The notes: generated by a model from the letters alone, not told the origin. A DNA stretch of 37,672 bases from Bacillota bacterium (GCA_023436805.1 JAEZHT010000008.1:1-37672); one strand, 5' to 3'. Shown: positions 16,754 to 24,059, counted from the first letter of the stretch. Made by a program: numbers and translations.

Positions 16754-17315
16754 AATCATCCAAGTTTTGGTTGAACACATCAAACAAGGGACGAATTTAA
16801 ACGAGATATCGTTATCTAAAGTGGCTCAAGAGGCAGAAATTGGTAAGAGCACAGTCTACGAACATTTCAAGAACAAAGAAGAAATGATATCCAGTACGTA
16901 TGCATATTTACTCCATAAGTATCAACAAATCTTATTAGAACCGATTGTTATGGCATCATTTAAATCAGCCTTCATCGCACAAATCAAGCGCATTTTATGC
17001 GTGATGAGTGATGCGAAAAGTGTGATGGACGCCATCATGAATACCCAATTAGATGGGATCCCATCGCTCAGTTTAGAACACCAAAAATTGATGGAAAATA
17101 TCCAACAACAAATGAATTTAAGATTCACAGAAATCATGACTCTTGGGATTCAATCGAACGAAATCCAAGTTCAAAATATTAACCCTTTCACCAGGAATAT
17201 CATCCAAGCATTGATATCTGGATTACTTCTACAATATGTTAAAGGTGAAATAGAATTAGACGATGATGGTATTTGTGAACTCGTATATCAACAAGTTTTA
17301 AAAGCAATATCGTAA
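16734..17315 (+). CDS. TetR/AcrR-family transcriptional regulator
   Basis: This 193-residue regulator has an N-terminal TetR helix-turn-helix, ISLSKVAQEAEIGKSTVYEHFKNKEEMI, and a helical ligand domain. It overlaps the end of the RND gene by 20 nt and is preceded by AAAGAGGCAACT, so it is translated from the same transcript. The operator palindrome at 13334-13349 is its likely target. Ligands are presumably pump substrates. Confidence 0.92.
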   Translation: MSQTKDKIIQVLVEHIKQGTNLNEISLSKVAQEAEIGKSTVYEHFKNKEEMISSTYAYLLHKYQQILLEPIVMASFKSAFIAQIKRILCVMSDAKSVMDAIMNTQLDGIPSLSLEHQKLMENIQQQMNLRFTEIMTLGIQSNEIQVQNINPFTRNIIQALISGLLLQYVKGEIELDDDGICELVYQQVLKAIS

Positions 17316-17320
17316 AAACA

Positions 17321-17346
17321 AAAGGACATCCGTGAGGGTGTCCTTT
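17321..17346. terminator. Bidirectional terminator between tetR and the GNAT-like gene
   Basis: The 11-nt arm 17321-17331 pairs with 17336-17346 (one G-U pair) around a GTGA tetraloop, between convergent genes. Confidence 0.87.
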
Positions 17347-17350
17347 GTCT

Positions 17351-18466
17351 TTAGATGGATTTTTTGTAACAGCGTCTACGTTTATGATTGATGTAATCGA
17401 AATCTTTCCATTGGGCTTGAATCGCGATGTTGTTTTCAAGTTCAGGTCCTGTTTCAGCGAATTGAATGTTTCGCTTCATGGCTTTTTGAATACCATCATT
17501 CAACATGAGTGCTGGTAAACCTTTACCATGGTGTTTAGGGTCTACTGCGATGAAATATAAATCAACCACATCATGCTTCTTTAAAGCCCTTAGAATTCTA
17601 AAAAGACCGAATGGGAATAAATGACCATTGCTTTTTTTGTTCGCCATCGCGAGCGAAGGCATCATCAATCCAAATCCAGCAACATTGTCTTCATTGTCTA
17701 GCACAAACCATAAATAATCGAGTTTAACGATGGTGATCATTTGCTTGATGTAATAATCCATGACTTTATCACTGATGGGGTGAAAACCATATAGTTCATT
17801 AAAAGCAATGTTATACATCTTAAAAGCAGGATAGATGTATTTGAAAACCTCTTTCTTATTCTTACATACGACCAGTTTGAAACCATATCGACGTTGAGTG
17901 ATGTCTGCTACTTTACTGATCTTTTCTGGGATAGAAGTCATCATAATGCGTTTTTCAATCCAGTCGACATCTTTGATGAATCCCAGTTGTTCTAAATGTT
18001 CACTGTAGTATTTTGGGTTCCAAATGGTGATGAACATGTTTAAGTATTCAAAACCGTCAACCAACATACCCATACGGTCCAAATCGGTAAATCCGATGGG
18101 ACCGATGAGCGTATCCATGCCTTTGGATTTATTCCATTCACTGACAGCATCCATTAATGCTTTTGTAACTTCAATGTCATCAATCATATCGATTCTAGAG
18201 AAACGACCAATCTTCGTTTGTTTAGCTTCATTCCACTGATGGTTGATGATTCCAGCCACACGTCCAACAATCCTGTTGTCTTTATAGGCTAAAAAGCACT
18301 GTGAATCACAGTATTCATGGGCCGGGTTTTTCTTTTTGTCAAAGACATGCATCTCATCTATAGATAATGCAGGGACGAAGCTAGGCTCATTTTTAAAGAG
18401 TTTGTTTGGAAATTCTGTAAAGCGTCTTAAGTCTCTTTTATTCTGTACTTGCTTAATCGTAATCAT
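17351..18466 (-). CDS. Large GNAT-superfamily acetyltransferase-like protein
   Basis: This 371-residue protein resembles a family of duplicated or extended GNAT proteins found in Firmicutes and Bacteroidetes. The N-terminal half has a degenerate GNAT region (CFLAYKDNRIVGRVAGIIN). The C-terminal half has the acetyl-CoA motif YFIAVDPKHHGKGLPALML, followed by a late GPELENNIAIQAQWKDF segment characteristic of the family. The chosen ATG is at 18466, five codons inside the longest frame, because GAGGTAA lies just before it. Function and acceptor are unknown. Transcription runs away from tRNA-Thr. Confidence 0.8.
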   Translation of the reverse strand: MITIKQVQNKRDLRRFTEFPNKLFKNEPSFVPALSIDEMHVFDKKKNPAHEYCDSQCFLAYKDNRIVGRVAGIINHQWNEAKQTKIGRFSRIDMIDDIEVTKALMDAVSEWNKSKGMDTLIGPIGFTDLDRMGMLVDGFEYLNMFITIWNPKYYSEHLEQLGFIKDVDWIEKRIMMTSIPEKISKVADITQRRYGFKLVVCKNKKEVFKYIYPAFKMYNIAFNELYGFHPISDKVMDYYIKQMITIVKLDYLWFVLDNEDNVAGFGLMMPSLAMANKKSNGHLFPFGLFRILRALKKHDVVDLYFIAVDPKHHGKGLPALMLNDGIQKAMKRNIQFAETGPELENNIAIQAQWKDFDYINHKRRRCYKKSI

Positions 18467-18511
18467 AGGGTTACCTCGCACGCAATTACCCTTATTTTAG
18501 CACAAATCAAA

Positions 18512-18540
18512 TTGCGGGAATCATTTTTTTGTGCTATTAT
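18512..18540 (+). promoter_or_regulatory. Promoter of tRNA-Thr
   Basis: TTGCGG (18512-18517), 17 bp, then TATTAT (18535-18540). An overlapping TATAAT at 18538-18543 is the alternative -10. Confidence 0.6.
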
Positions 18541-18550
18541 AATGTCGCGT

Positions 18551-18626
18551 GCCGAAATAGCTCAGTCGGTAGAGCAGCTGTCTCGTAATCAGCAGGTCGT
18601 AGGTTCGATTCCTATTTTCGGCACCA
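18551..18626 (+). tRNA. tRNA-Thr (anticodon CGT), CCA encoded
   Basis: The 76-nt cloverleaf has acceptor GCCGAAA/TTTCGGC, a D arm with GCTC/GAGC, anticodon loop CTCGTAA (anticodon CGT, reading ACG) and T loop TTCGATT. A-CCA is encoded at the 3' end. The anticodon stem has a T-T mismatch at its last pair. It stands alone with its own promoter and terminator. Its 3' end is partly duplicated 1568 bp downstream. Confidence 0.95.
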
Positions 18627-18850
18627 TTTTACAATAATATACATTTTGATAAAGACCATTGTTGTTCAGTGGTCTTTTGTTTTTATGGTGATGTAGAAGG
18701 GTCACTTTTTGATGTGATAGAAATAAATGCAAAATATGAACTTCTAGGATCAAAAGGGTTGAGTTGAATTCTGATGGGGTTCTTGGAATTTCTTGAGATA
18801 CTTTATTGAAATCTACAACTCGATTTTTTATAATTCTCTATCTGAAAATG
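18615..18850 (+). repeat. Duplicated tRNA-Thr 3' flank, copy A
   Basis: The tRNA 3' end TTTTCGGCACCA (18615-18626), the terminator, and the 20-mer at 18670-18689 recur in the same order at 20183-20194, 20220-20246 and 20239-20258. Spacing between the two anchors is 55 nt here and 56 nt in copy B. Weaker similarity continues about 100 nt further (CTTTTTGAT, TTTGAATT-like blocks). The rest of 18690-18894 holds no gene. Confidence 0.72.
18651..18686 (+). terminator. Terminator of tRNA-Thr
   Basis: AAAGACCATTG (18651-18661) pairs with CAGTGGTCTTT (18667-18677) around TTGTT, followed by TTTTGTTTTT. A diverged copy with the same pairing lies at 20220-20255. Confidence 0.87.
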
Positions 18851-18894
18851 TGTTATACTGAACTAAATTAGATTGTGTATTTGGGGGTATCAAG

Positions 18895-19479
18895 ATGATT
18901 TATGACATTATTTTCAATATTGTTGCTTCAATAATTTTGATTTACATTCTTTTTTTGCTATGTTCACTTATATTTAATTCGATTTTTGCGTTTAAAAACA
19001 AAAAAATACTACAAGAGCTAAAAAGTGAAGATCGTCTCGAAGAAATTGAAAAAATTAAAAGAGATTATAGTAAATACACCTCCTGGTTAATAAGCAAAAG
19101 AATTCTATTAAGTTGCTTCACTTTTGCAGATTATAAAAAAACAGTCATTGAATCGCAAGAGGGCAAAGAAAAACCATTATCTAAAAAGCCTGGTGTTGAT
19201 AGTATAATTTTCTCGATATTCATCTTAATGTTCACTTTTCTTATTATAGGTTCGAGTATCAACACAGATTTATTTATGATGGAAATATTAACAAATACCA
19301 TTAGACTAATCAGTGTTGTTATAGGTTTATTTTTGATTTTTAGAAACATTCAAATAAACTATCTTCAGTTCAAAAATAATAATAAACTTCTAACTTTATT
19401 TGCCATGCTTTTTAATGTCTTGTCTATATTCTATTTTGGCTTTGTTACATTTCATACAATAATAGAAATATTCGGGTAA
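18895..19479 (+). CDS. Unrecognised membrane protein, four predicted TM helices
   Basis: This 194-residue protein has TM segments at about 5-28, 103-121, 132-148 and 164-188. A charged cytoplasmic-looking stretch (about 35-95), rich in Lys and Glu, lies between TM1 and TM2. Codon use is more AT-rich than in the flanking housekeeping genes. GGGGGTATCAAG precedes the ATG, and TATACT about 40 nt upstream is a candidate -10. I do not recognise a family. It lies in the accessory pocket between tRNA-Thr and the tRNA remnant at 20119. Confidence 0.68.
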   Translation: MIYDIIFNIVASIILIYILFLLCSLIFNSIFAFKNKKILQELKSEDRLEEIEKIKRDYSKYTSWLISKRILLSCFTFADYKKTVIESQEGKEKPLSKKPGVDSIIFSIFILMFTFLIIGSSINTDLFMMEILTNTIRLISVVIGLFLIFRNIQINYLQFKNNNKLLTLFAMLFNVLSIFYFGFVTFHTIIEIFG

Positions 19480-19581
19480 AAATTTAATGTTTGTTCTGTT
19501 TACATAAAGAAGCTCGATAAGTGATACCCTATTTTTTGCTTAACTAATTATCATATTGTGCTAAAAAAGTAATTATTAAGA

Positions 19582-19597
19582 AAGGAAATGATTCCTT
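19582..19597 (+). promoter_or_regulatory. Hairpin over the ribosome binding site of the gene at 19599
   Basis: AAGGAA (19582-19587) and TTCCTT (19592-19597) form a perfect 6-bp stem with an ATGA loop. They place the only Shine-Dalgarno sequence of the next gene in the stem, immediately before its ATG. This may lower or regulate translation. Confidence 0.5.
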
Positions 19598-19598
19598 A

Positions 19599-19928
19599 AT
19601 GTCTAAGCTATTAAAAAATGAAAAAAATATAAACATAATCATGCTTATTATTGGTATTCTTATTTACCCGTTAGGTCTATGGGGAACTAATATTCCTGGC
19701 AATATTTTGTATCAAATGGGACTAGATGATATCATGCTGTTATCTATCTTGTTTGCTTGGATTATTTCTTTGATTGTAATAATTTTTAATACTTTTCGAA
19801 TGAAAAACAACTATAAGAGTAAGATATATTGGATTGGTTTTGCTTTAAACCTTGTTTATCTAGTTGCTCCAGGTATCATCTTGATATGGGCATTTTTACG
19901 ATTAATCATCTTTGGTATTGGTCATTAG
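19599..19928 (+). CDS. Unrecognised small membrane protein, three predicted TM helices
   Basis: This 109-residue protein has a basic N-terminus (KLLKNEKN) followed by TM segments at about 12-32, 45-66 and 77-102. I do not recognise a family. It is AT-rich like its upstream neighbour, from which it is separated by 119 nt. It is followed by an intrinsic terminator at 19989. Confidence 0.62.
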   Translation: MSKLLKNEKNINIIMLIIGILIYPLGLWGTNIPGNILYQMGLDDIMLLSILFAWIISLIVIIFNTFRMKNNYKSKIYWIGFALNLVYLVAPGIILIWAFLRLIIFGIGH

Positions 19929-19964
19929 TTATATTATGCGTATTAGAAAAGATTGAAATCCCCC

Positions 19965-20068
19965 AAATTACACAGAATAGACTGTATTAAGGTATTTTCA
20001 TATACCTTTTATTTTTTACACTGGCTACATTTTTATGGGATTCCAATATGAATCAAAATGTGTAATTT
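19965..20068. repeat. 10-bp inverted repeat spanning a terminator
   Basis: AAATTACACA (19965-19974) and TGTGTAATTT (20059-20068) are perfect inverted copies, with partly matching outer blocks (AATCCCCC near 19957 and GGGGAATC near 20083). A terminator hairpin lies between them. It could be a small MITE-like remnant or a long stem. No coding region is seen in 19929-20592. Confidence 0.35.
19989..20017 (+). terminator. Intrinsic terminator after the small membrane gene
   Basis: AAGGTAT (19989-19995) pairs with ATACCTT (20002-20008), followed by TTATTTTTT. Confidence 0.72.
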
Positions 20069-20118
20069 CGCACAACAGATTAAGGGGAATCTAAACTCTT
20101 GAGCACTCATATCATCTA

Positions 20119-20194
20119 ATGAAAAAGATGGCTCCATAGAGCGATAAATTACCAAAATTATATGTATAAACTTCGGGTCATCTTTTCGGCACCA
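20119..20194 (+). pseudogene. Decayed tRNA-Thr copy (3' end intact)
   Basis: This 76-nt stretch ends in the exact last 12 bases of tRNA-Thr (TTTTCGGCACCA, 20183-20194). The 20 bases ending in TTTTCGG match the real gene at 14 positions, including the TTCG of the T loop. Upstream, GAAA, GGCTC and ATAGAGC sit at roughly the right D-arm distances, but the acceptor and anticodon stems no longer pair as in a tRNA. A near copy of the tRNA terminator follows. It is not a functional tRNA. It is either a decayed duplicate or an attachment-site remnant of an integration. Confidence 0.6.
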
Positions 20195-20219
20195 CTATTT
20201 GAATAATTAGTTTCTAGAG

Positions 20220-20255
20220 AAAGATCATTGAAGTTCAATGGTCTTTTGTTTTTAT
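20220..20255 (+). terminator. Second copy of the tRNA-Thr terminator
   Basis: AAAGATCATTG (20220-20230) pairs with CAATGGTCTTT (20236-20246) around AAGTT, then TTTTGTTTTT. Relative to copy A, the bases differ but pairing is kept, which argues the structure was maintained after duplication or acquired from a related genome. Confidence 0.75.
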
Positions 20256-20486
20256 GGTTTATAGGAACCGTTACTTTTTGATTGGATAATATGAATTGAG
20301 AATTATGGATTTCTAAGGTAAAAACGGGTAATTTGAATTTCAATAATCTCTTGAAATTCAATATTTGAGATATGTAAAAAGGCGTATACATTTATGACTA
20401 GTATCAATATAACAAATTATATTAATAAAATGAGATGGATTGGCATCACGATTTTTATTTCTGTTGAAGATCCAGTTTGAAATATC

Positions 20487-20574
20487 GTAAACCTTACTGT
20501 AAACTGCGTGAGCACATTGACGTAAACAATATCGTAAACACGATCGTTGACATAACGTAAACAATATTGTAAAC
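20487..20574 (+). promoter_or_regulatory. Three 35-bp-periodic GTAAAC pairs upstream of the Fic gene
   Basis: GTAAAC occurs at 20487, 20499, 20522, 20534, 20557 and 20569. Within each pair the spacing is 12 bp, and pairs repeat every 35 bp exactly. Pairs 2 and 3 share GTAAAC-AATAT-C/T-GTAAAC. The third pair runs directly into TATAAT (20575-20580) and the GAGGTG ribosome site. TTGACA at 20547-20552 is another promoter-like element. This is a likely multi-site operator controlling the Fic gene. Confidence 0.75.
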
Positions 20575-20592
20575 TATAATTGAGGTGTTATT

Positions 20593-21822
20593 ATGAGTGT
20601 TTATGAGAATTTTAAGCAATTATGCAAAAAACTAGATCATTATCCTACTCAGTCAGAGCTAATCTATAAGTTTAGCCTGAATAGAGAAGATTTGAAAGAA
20701 ATATCATTGAAAAAATATCTGGATGATGAGTATCAAAAAATTCCATTGGAAAGTCCATCGGGAACTCACATACTATATTGGAACAATGAAAAAATTGTGA
20801 TGCATTTTAAAGGTAGTCAAGACCTTATTAGAAACTCGGAGATGAACCAATTCTCCGATTTTCGTAATTCGGAAATCCTCAATGGATTCGTTTTTTCTGA
20901 AATTGAGTCAAGCTTGGCAATTGAAGGTATCAGAAGTACAAGAGCACAAATAGAAAAATTGGATAGAACAGATTATGATGATTTGAATCAACTAAATGAT
21001 ATCATCGTAAAAAATATGCTTTTAGGATATGAGTTTGTAAAAAGACATGACATCACTGAAGAAAACATCTTTCAGCTCTATCAGATATTATCAAAGAAGT
21101 GTTTAAAAGATAATGAGCAATTAAATCCTGGTGCTTATTATCGTCACGATGAAGTGGATATTGTAGATGGTACCAATGCGGTTGTAGATCGAGGTGTCAA
21201 TTGGCAGTTATTACCATCATTAATGAAACAATTAATTGACTTTATGAACCTAGATAAAACGTATGAAGAACACTTAATGGCCTCTCATATTATTCATTAT
21301 TATTTTGTGTATCTGCATCCATATTTTGATTACAATGGACGTATGGCAAGAGTTTTATCATTTTGGTATAATCTCAAACATGCGCCATCATTGAGTTTGT
21401 TATTGGTAAGTGAAGCCATCAATAATAAAATTCATAAACAAGGATATTATAATGCCATTATGAATTCAAGAAATTCAGGAAATGATATCACATATTTCTT
21501 GGAATATATGGGAAATATTGTGCTTAGATATTCGAAGGTATATATCAATTTTTATAGCATAAAAGCTCAACTCAAAGGAAAAGGACTACTTTTAACTAGA
21601 GCGTTAGAAATTGCTTTAAAATATGTGTTAGCGATACCTGTCATAGGAGATGGTTTTTTTGATTGGCAAGACTATAAAGATTTTACTCATGATTCTTTTA
21701 GTAAACAGTATTATCTAAGACTATTAAATGAATTAACAGAGCTTCAAATTTTAAAAGTTATAGAACATAAAAAAACGAATCTTTATCAATTAAATGCAGA
21801 TCTTTGGGATCTGATACGATAA
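20593..21822 (+). CDS. Fic-domain protein (class II, N-terminal inhibitory motif)
   Basis: This 409-residue protein has an N-terminal region with the inhibitory helix motif S-x3-E-G (SLAIEG, S107-E111), as in class II Fic AMP-transferases whose activity is held off by that glutamate. The Fic core motif HPYFDYNGRMAR (242-253) keeps the catalytic histidine, N-G-R and final R, but has Tyr where the first Gly of GNGR is usual. The C-terminal 90 residues look like a winged-helix domain (LTRALEIALKYV ... LRLLNELTELQILKVIEHKKTNLYQLN). Fic enzymes transfer AMP or related groups to target proteins. Start after GAGGTGTTATT. It sits alone behind a repeat array in the accessory pocket, with no separate antitoxin gene. 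Confidence 0.9.
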   Translation: MSVYENFKQLCKKLDHYPTQSELIYKFSLNREDLKEISLKKYLDDEYQKIPLESPSGTHILYWNNEKIVMHFKGSQDLIRNSEMNQFSDFRNSEILNGFVFSEIESSLAIEGIRSTRAQIEKLDRTDYDDLNQLNDIIVKNMLLGYEFVKRHDITEENIFQLYQILSKKCLKDNEQLNPGAYYRHDEVDIVDGTNAVVDRGVNWQLLPSLMKQLIDFMNLDKTYEEHLMASHIIHYYFVYLHPYFDYNGRMARVLSFWYNLKHAPSLSLLLVSEAINNKIHKQGYYNAIMNSRNSGNDITYFLEYMGNIVLRYSKVYINFYSIKAQLKGKGLLLTRALEIALKYVLAIPVIGDGFFDWQDYKDFTHDSFSKQYYLRLLNELTELQILKVIEHKKTNLYQLNADLWDLIR

Positions 21823-21938
21823 TACAGATTGATATAATCAAGTTAATTTATGTAGCTTTTTTCAGCTAAAATAAGACAAAATGCTGAGGTTAGCCCAAAA
21901 TTATTTACTAATTGAAATGATGGACTTATAGAGCAAAA

Positions 21939-21964
21939 AAAGGAAACCAGGCCGGTTTCCTTTT
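21939..21964 (+). terminator. Intrinsic terminator downstream of the Fic gene
   Basis: AAAGGAAACC (21939-21948) pairs perfectly with GGTTTCCTTT (21954-21963) around AGGCC. It is about 115 nt past the Fic stop. Confidence 0.82.
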
Positions 21965-21979
21965 ATGGTTATTGTATGA

Positions 21980-22157
21980 TATTATCACCTATTAAAGGAT
22001 GGCTATGAACAAATCAAATCCCCTATCGAATATGATATTATTGAGTACACTCGACTTTACTATATGGGGATTGTGTGCTATATTGAGCCTAAAGGTGAAA
22101 TATTTACTCACAATTTATCGTTATATAAAATCGAATAAAAAACCGTATTATGTTTGA
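21980..22157 (+). other. Gene debris or small ORF between the Fic gene and the channel gene
   Basis: Two overlapping frames are open. The frame 21980-22138 has no proper start, but reads like the C-terminus of a soluble protein (IEPKGEIFTHNLSLYKIE, then stop). The other, ATG at 22005 to stop at 22157, encodes 50 residues with one hydrophobic segment and AAAGGA placed suitably upstream. I cannot decide between a truncated gene end and a small membrane peptide. The rest of 21823-22186 contains only the terminator at 21939. Confidence 0.3.
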
Positions 22158-22186
22158 CATGATTGTATTCAAAGGGGGAGAACATC

Positions 22187-23971
22187 ATGAAATCAATGAA
22201 ACGTTTTTGGAGTATTGCGAGAGAAAAGCATACACGTGCACTCATCTTGATGGTGATTGTGGTTTTCAATGTGCTATTATGGTTTTTATCCTCTCTACTC
22301 GCTTATGCTTTATCGCCGGGTCATTATGGCGATGTTTTATCCGCGCTCTGGCAATCTGGGATCACTTGGATGTTAGAACCTGGTTTTTATGACCCGACGG
22401 TTGATTACGCCATTCGTATTCTTTCGATTGTTGTCATCCTAACCTCTATGATTACTTTTTCTGGGGGCATCATCGGTTATGTAGCGAGTTTATTTTCATC
22501 CATCATTGAAGAAGCTGAAACCGGTCAAAGCAAGCTCTTTATCTACGACCACATTTTGATATTAAACTGGAACCCCAAAGCCTTAGAACTCATTGTGGAC
22601 TATTGTTTTGACGATGAAACGACACACATCGTCGTGTTATCCAATCATGATAAAAAAGAGATTGAAACAGAGATTGCTAAAAAACTATACGATTTAAAAG
22701 GTCAAAAACACCAAAAGATACAAGTCATTGTCAGACAAGGCGATGTCTTATCCAAAAAAGATTTATCGGATAACCATATCGAAACAGCCAAAACAATCAT
22801 CATATTAGACGATGAAGAAAATGATGTCAGTCATCAAAACCATCAAGACATTTTCGCCATAAAATCTTTAATGTTATTGAATCAATTTGATATCCAACCA
22901 GAACAAACCATCATCGTTGAAATTAAGTCACCATTATCCAAACACATGATTGATACCTATATCTCTAAAAACATGAAGTTATCCAATCAATTGGTCACCA
23001 TCTTACCCGATGAATTGATGGGACGTTTGATTGCTCAAACCATCTTAATGCCAGCACTCAATGACGTATATGCAGAACTCTTTTCCTTTAAGGGGGCTGA
23101 ATTTTATACCATACCTAAGATAGACCCACTAGAATTCCTCCAAACCCGTTCAAAAGCCATTCCGATTTACGCTTTAGATGACCAATTGTTTGTACTGGCT
23201 GAATCGTTAGAAGCGGTTAACCAAAAAAGAAATGAACCGCTGACAGGCTACCCTAAAATAACATTTAAAAAGGGAAGTAGATATAAAGACAGACACTTGG
23301 TAGTGATCGGAAGAAACAATAAACTCAGTTATATTTTAGATTCTATTCAATTCTACGAAAGAGAAAACAACACCAAAGTTTATGTCACGATTATTGAAGA
23401 AATCAGTGTCAAAGACATATTTAAGGCGTTAGATCAAATCGATCAAATCGACACCATCCTCATTCTTTCAGATGACGCCTTAGAAGCTAAAGATTATGAC
23501 TCTGATGTCCTCATCACACTCTTACTCACTCAAGATATTGTCGCGAAACATAAAGCCGAAGTGGTCATTGAGTTGTTGAATCCGAAGCATTATGATATTG
23601 CGAAATGTTATAACGTCACCAACACCATCATCTCGAATGAATACATCAGTAGAATCATCACCCAACTCAGTAAGAACCGTTCGTTATACCCTCTATATAT
23701 GGATTTATTAACGTATGATGCAGAAGATGCACAAGAAGAAACGTATGAAGTCTATGCCTATAAAGCTAGCGACATCTTTGAAGGACCTTATCCAAAGCAG
23801 TTTACATCGGCGGCTGAGCTGATTTATGCGTGCTATCAATCCTCTAATCAAGAATTTGTCGTGATTGGTTTGTATCAAGGGACAACCAAAACCATATTCA
23901 AAGGCGATTTGGATGTAAAACAAAATTTAGTGATTGAACCGAATGATACCATCATCGCGATTTGTAAGTAA
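22187..23971 (+). CDS. CASTOR/POLLUX-like ion channel with tandem RCK domains
   Basis: This 594-residue protein has two TM helices (about 17-42 and 82-112) enclosing a pore region (YGDVLSALWQSGITWMLEPG) without a TVGYG potassium filter. Two RCK/TrkA-N-like Rossmann units follow: the first starts at IYDHILILNWNPKALELI, the second near residue 369 at HLVVIGRNN. The LNWNPK loop and downstream layout match bacterial relatives of the plant symbiosis channels CASTOR and POLLUX (DMI1). Start after AAAGGGGGAGAACATC, rather than an in-frame TTG at 22163. Ion specificity is not evident. It is a monocistronic gene with its own terminator. Confidence 0.82.
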   Translation: MKSMKRFWSIAREKHTRALILMVIVVFNVLLWFLSSLLAYALSPGHYGDVLSALWQSGITWMLEPGFYDPTVDYAIRILSIVVILTSMITFSGGIIGYVASLFSSIIEEAETGQSKLFIYDHILILNWNPKALELIVDYCFDDETTHIVVLSNHDKKEIETEIAKKLYDLKGQKHQKIQVIVRQGDVLSKKDLSDNHIETAKTIIILDDEENDVSHQNHQDIFAIKSLMLLNQFDIQPEQTIIVEIKSPLSKHMIDTYISKNMKLSNQLVTILPDELMGRLIAQTILMPALNDVYAELFSFKGAEFYTIPKIDPLEFLQTRSKAIPIYALDDQLFVLAESLEAVNQKRNEPLTGYPKITFKKGSRYKDRHLVVIGRNNKLSYILDSIQFYERENNTKVYVTIIEEISVKDIFKALDQIDQIDTILILSDDALEAKDYDSDVLITLLLTQDIVAKHKAEVVIELLNPKHYDIAKCYNVTNTIISNEYISRIITQLSKNRSLYPLYMDLLTYDAEDAQEETYEVYAYKASDIFEGPYPKQFTSAAELIYACYQSSNQEFVVIGLYQGTTKTIFKGDLDVKQNLVIEPNDTIIAICK

Positions 23972-23974
23972 GCA

Positions 23975-24004
23975 AAAGTGCACCAACCCAGGTGCATTTT
24001 TTCT
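23975..24004 (+). terminator. Intrinsic terminator after the channel gene
   Basis: AAAGTGCACC (23975-23984) pairs with GGTGCATTTT (23991-24000), one G-U pair, followed by T run. Confidence 0.85.
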
Positions 24005-24059
24005 TCTAATAATGACGTTGTAAGATGTTATAATGAAGACAAGTCATGTGGAGGTATCT

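Noticed and set aside
20487..20574. CRISPR array
   Set aside because: Only three units, the repeated part is two hexamers, not a 25-37 bp repeat, and there are no cas genes. An operator array explains the regular spacing better.
18627..22160. Complete prophage or integrative element
   Set aside because: No integrase, replication, structural or conjugation gene is visible. Only repeat traces and accessory genes support an inserted origin.
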